A stretch of DNA of 64,000 bases from Stichopus chloronotus (taxonomy: Eukaryota; Echinodermata; Holothuroidea; Aspidochirotida; Stichopodidae). A program made the position numbers and the translations under genes. The DNA lies in contig CM037843.1 in NCBI GenBank assembly GCA_021234535.1, positions 16,833,911 through 16,897,910 of the forward strand, given 5' to 3'. Below are positions 61,401 to 64,000 of the stretch, in pieces. Within the stretch, counting starts at the first letter, position 1, and the number at the start of each line of letters is the position of its first letter. The notes under the pieces are model-generated. The model was given only the letters and a program-made list of their open reading frames with translations, was not told the DNA's origin and ran no database searches.

Positions 61401-64000
61401 ATGTAAAGTAGCATCATTACTACTTACTTATTGATAATAGGGCCGCCTGTCTCCTCACTGAACAGAGGAAGATGAACCCAACCACAACTAAGTTCTCCCT
61501 TCTCACCAGTTTTCTGTAAAAAATAAAATAATGCTGTAAAATATCTCACTGCAAGACTGCCATATTAACAAAATAAAGCAACAAAACATAACAGAATAAT
61601 GGCACAAAAAGATGGCTAAAACCCTTAGCTTTGCATTTCCTTCACCTCCTGGAATTACGATAGTAACTACCACATACGTTTCACTTCTTTACAGATCTCT
61701 TTTGATAATTATGAAAGAAATGAAAATGAGTATTTGAGAATTTGATAAAAAAAAAGATACATCAAGAACACCAACAGATGTTCAGATAATATCGATAATG
61801 GGTCATAATGAAACTTTAAGTATTAATGACATTAGAATAAAATGATGGAAGATGGTAACTGAAAGGGCAAAAGGTAACAGATATTAATTAAGGTTAACAA
61901 ATACACAGTATACAACAGAAAGTCAAATGATTTTGTGATTCCTTGCCAGTATCTCATTTTTTGATGCACACACACTCACTTACAAACAAAAGCAACCAGT
62001 GGAGAAGTGAAGGGACCATATCAAAATGAAAAACAAAATGCAAGAATGAACACCACATGCTGTATCACTTATGGGTTTGATGTTACCAAATGCTGAAATG
62101 AATGAGTACCAGTCAGTATTGATGAAAATTGTATTCATGAAGGATGGCATATATCTCTTAACCAAGGTAATTCACAAGTAGATAGAAAGTTCATGACACC
62201 AAATTGTGGTTAAAGATCTGAAATTGTGCATGTCAACAAAAGACCTGGATTACATCTTCCCTCGCAAGGGAATGTTTACTGTGAATAAAACAATGAAGTA
62301 CTTCTGTAAATCTTGACAGGGAGTTGCTGTCAACTTGCATATTCTCTGAAAAAGGTGGTATGAGCTATGTTAAGTGGTTGTTTGGAGAGGGCATGGAAAA
62401 TGGCCTTTTGATAGCTTAAAAACGTCAAAGAAAAAAATGAGACCAAAGTCTATCTAGCAGCAACATCTGGTCTTAAACATACATAAATGTACATTTTGGC
62501 AAGTTTTCAATATGAAAGAAATATGCATTATTTTCTTCATATGTTCTCATTCAGGACATGTCAAGCTCTTATCACATGTTGTGCTTAGGAATCCAGGACA
62601 GATCTATGGAATGGAAGAACTTTGGAATTATATTAATGTACCATTACAGAGATGACAAGTCTTCCATGGGGCAATTCAAATGACAGACATCATTTACTCA
62701 ACTGCTACAAATATTGACAGTCTGAAGTTCTAGCTAAAGTTGCTACGACATCTTCCTTCATAGGTTTTCATACTTTATGCGCTGGAGATCTCAAATGACC
62801 TTTGACCTCTATGAAAAAAAAAAGCGATCATGTACTCACAGTGGACTACCAACAAACCCACCTTTGAGGTTTATCCACTTTTCCCTTCTCAAGATACTGT
62901 GTTTACAAGATTTCAAAACTATGTACTCTATTGACCTCACTTCACCTTTGACCTCCATGAGAAATGACAGACATTCTCTACTCATTAGGTGCTACAAATG
63001 AGAGCAGTTTAAAGATCCAGCAACATTAAGTTGTTAAGAGATCTGCCTAAATAGGTTTTCATATGTTACGCTCTGGTAACCTCGAATGACCTTTGACCTC
63101 AGTGAAAAAGCAATAGGGATTATCTTCTTACAATGGACTACCAACAAAACAACTTTACAGTTTGAGCACTGTTCCTTTCCTGAGATATCAGGTTTACAAG
63201 CCAAGGCATCCCATCTGCACACACACACACATCCACACACACATATGCATACACATGTGACATCATAATCGCATAGATTCCTTGCCTACCTTCAGCAAGG
63301 AATCAAAAATGATGGAAGAAAGCTGGTATAGTTTAACAATGATGTAATACTAGGTTATGGACAACGGGTGACTATCATTGTTCATCCATTCAAGATGAAA
63401 AATAATGATAGAAAGTGGCTATGATTGAACAATAAGTAACAACGTTGAAAAGCGATTATTTAAAAGACATCACATAATGTTAAGTGCAAATGTGAACAGA
63501 AAGACTTTGCTTTGTAGTTTACAAGACAATGAAATATGTAACTTACCGTTCTTACGTAGGACAGGCACAGTTCTATCAGTAACCCTGGATAGGACAGGAA
63601 GCAAAACTAACAGAATTAAAAACATGAAATTAGGGTCTGCATTCTTGCTGCAGTGAAAAATTCATGAGTTGGTATCTACCAGATGCCATTTAATATTTCA
63701 CACAAAGCAATGAACTGTCAATAAATTCACAAAATGTTATAGCTAGCAGTCATGTGGAGAAAAAGAGTCATAATCAAATCAGGGGACATAATGAAAAGAA
63801 AAAACCAATTACATGCAACTATTGACAAATTATTTTGGTTTGTGAGAAATTTACAATACTCAATACAGATAGAGAACTACTGTATGTCAGGGGAACTTGA
63901 CCGTGTGTGTTTGAGGGGAGGGTTCACAAGTTAATTCTGCTGGTATACAGCACCTACCTTTCAGCACAAGCGCTCCCTGTTTTCTTACCCCACCCCCTTC
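55485..64000 (-). CDS. NPHP1: Nephrocystin-1, C-terminal part, ten exons, 5' end beyond the window
   Basis: Exons on the minus strand, in transcript order, all joining in phase: 64000-63958 (partial), 63584-63547, 61513-61428, 60558-60482, 60218-60119, 59115-59003, 57420-57347, 56564-56520, 56193-56077, 55631-55485. About 255 residues are seen, ending in a TGA at 55487-55485. The order of recognisable blocks is that of the nephrocystin-1 C-terminal region: LLIELCLSYVRT, GEKGELSCGWVHL, ELQVSGGTPFEQGVEVDPS, LPMLSFYRRILADAVLRDR, LPDVMDGLRSMWNEK, KKSEKRDGEQMKS, YSATLPEYRWPE and a terminal FDVLG. In vertebrates this region binds other nephrocystins at the ciliary transition zone. The SH3 and N-terminal coiled-coil domains would lie to the right of the window. 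The gene converges on the peptidase gene. Its last codons are shared with the satellite at 52.2-55.5 kb. Confidence 0.92.
57655..57995. repeat. Minisatellite with inverted halves in an NPHP1 intron
   Basis: From about 57660 to 57800 the plus strand repeats 'ggacaactttcccc'-like units of roughly 14-18 bp. From about 57855 to 57985 it repeats the opposite-strand version ('gggaattgtccagg', 'gagttgtccagg'). The two blocks can pair as a long imperfect hairpin. It lies in the intron between exons 59115-59003 and 57420-57347. No coding capacity. Confidence 0.75.
62755..63270. repeat. Minisatellite with DR1-like words in an NPHP1 intron, ending in a CA tract
   Basis: Three to four units of the same family as 44580-46130. 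The 13-mer 'tgacctttgacct' is perfect at 62796-62808 and 63087-63099, with a near match at about 62943. The array ends in an 'acacacacacac' tract at about 63216-63250, as the arrays at 19790-19820 and 46140-46165 also do. The family therefore has a fixed structure: units followed by a CA-rich tail. Confidence 0.8.

Overview
This is eukaryotic (metazoan) genomic DNA: AT-rich, intron-dense, full of small transposon remnants and minisatellites, with genes made of 40-260 bp exons carrying GT-AG borders. The gene content (a NAALADL1-type M28 peptidase, the ciliary protein nephrocystin-1) and the repeat style suggest a marine invertebrate, possibly an echinoderm or another deuterostome. That assignment is an inference from general impression only.

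Layout. 1-10.9 kb: no gene I can support. It holds an 8-bp-TSD MITE (2494-3279), a LINE 3' fragment (5636-6025) and dispersed repeat copies. 10.9-18.1 kb, minus strand: an eight-exon gene for a ~175-residue charged, coiled-coil-like protein that I do not recognise. 18.1-31.5 kb: mostly repeats (a 'tgacctttgacctcc' minisatellite, a 413-bp MITE with perfect TSD, a palindrome-rich repeat pair) plus one orphan coding-like exon on the minus strand (27494-27703). 31.5-48.9 kb, plus strand: a 17-exon NAALADL1-like zinc peptidase, complete from the transmembrane anchor to the stop. 55.5-64.0 kb, minus strand: the C-terminal half of nephrocystin-1 (NPHP1), ten exons, running off the right edge. The two larger genes converge, and 49-55.5 kb between their 3' ends holds a 259-bp tandem duplication and an ~88-bp satellite broken by two transposon insertions.

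The reading frames of all three genes were rebuilt by hand: each listed exon pair joins in phase. The most unusual pattern is that several tandem repeats appear to include or copy the edge of a neighbouring coding exon: the NAALADL1 exon-13 acceptor, the exon-14 donor and the NPHP1 terminal exon with its stop codon. The genes do not form an obvious functional pathway. I found no tRNA, rRNA or CRISPR. Nothing here is clearly a new biological system; the best candidates for new biology are the exon-edge satellites, the unrecognised coiled-coil protein and the arrays of DR1-like nuclear-receptor motifs spread by a repeat.
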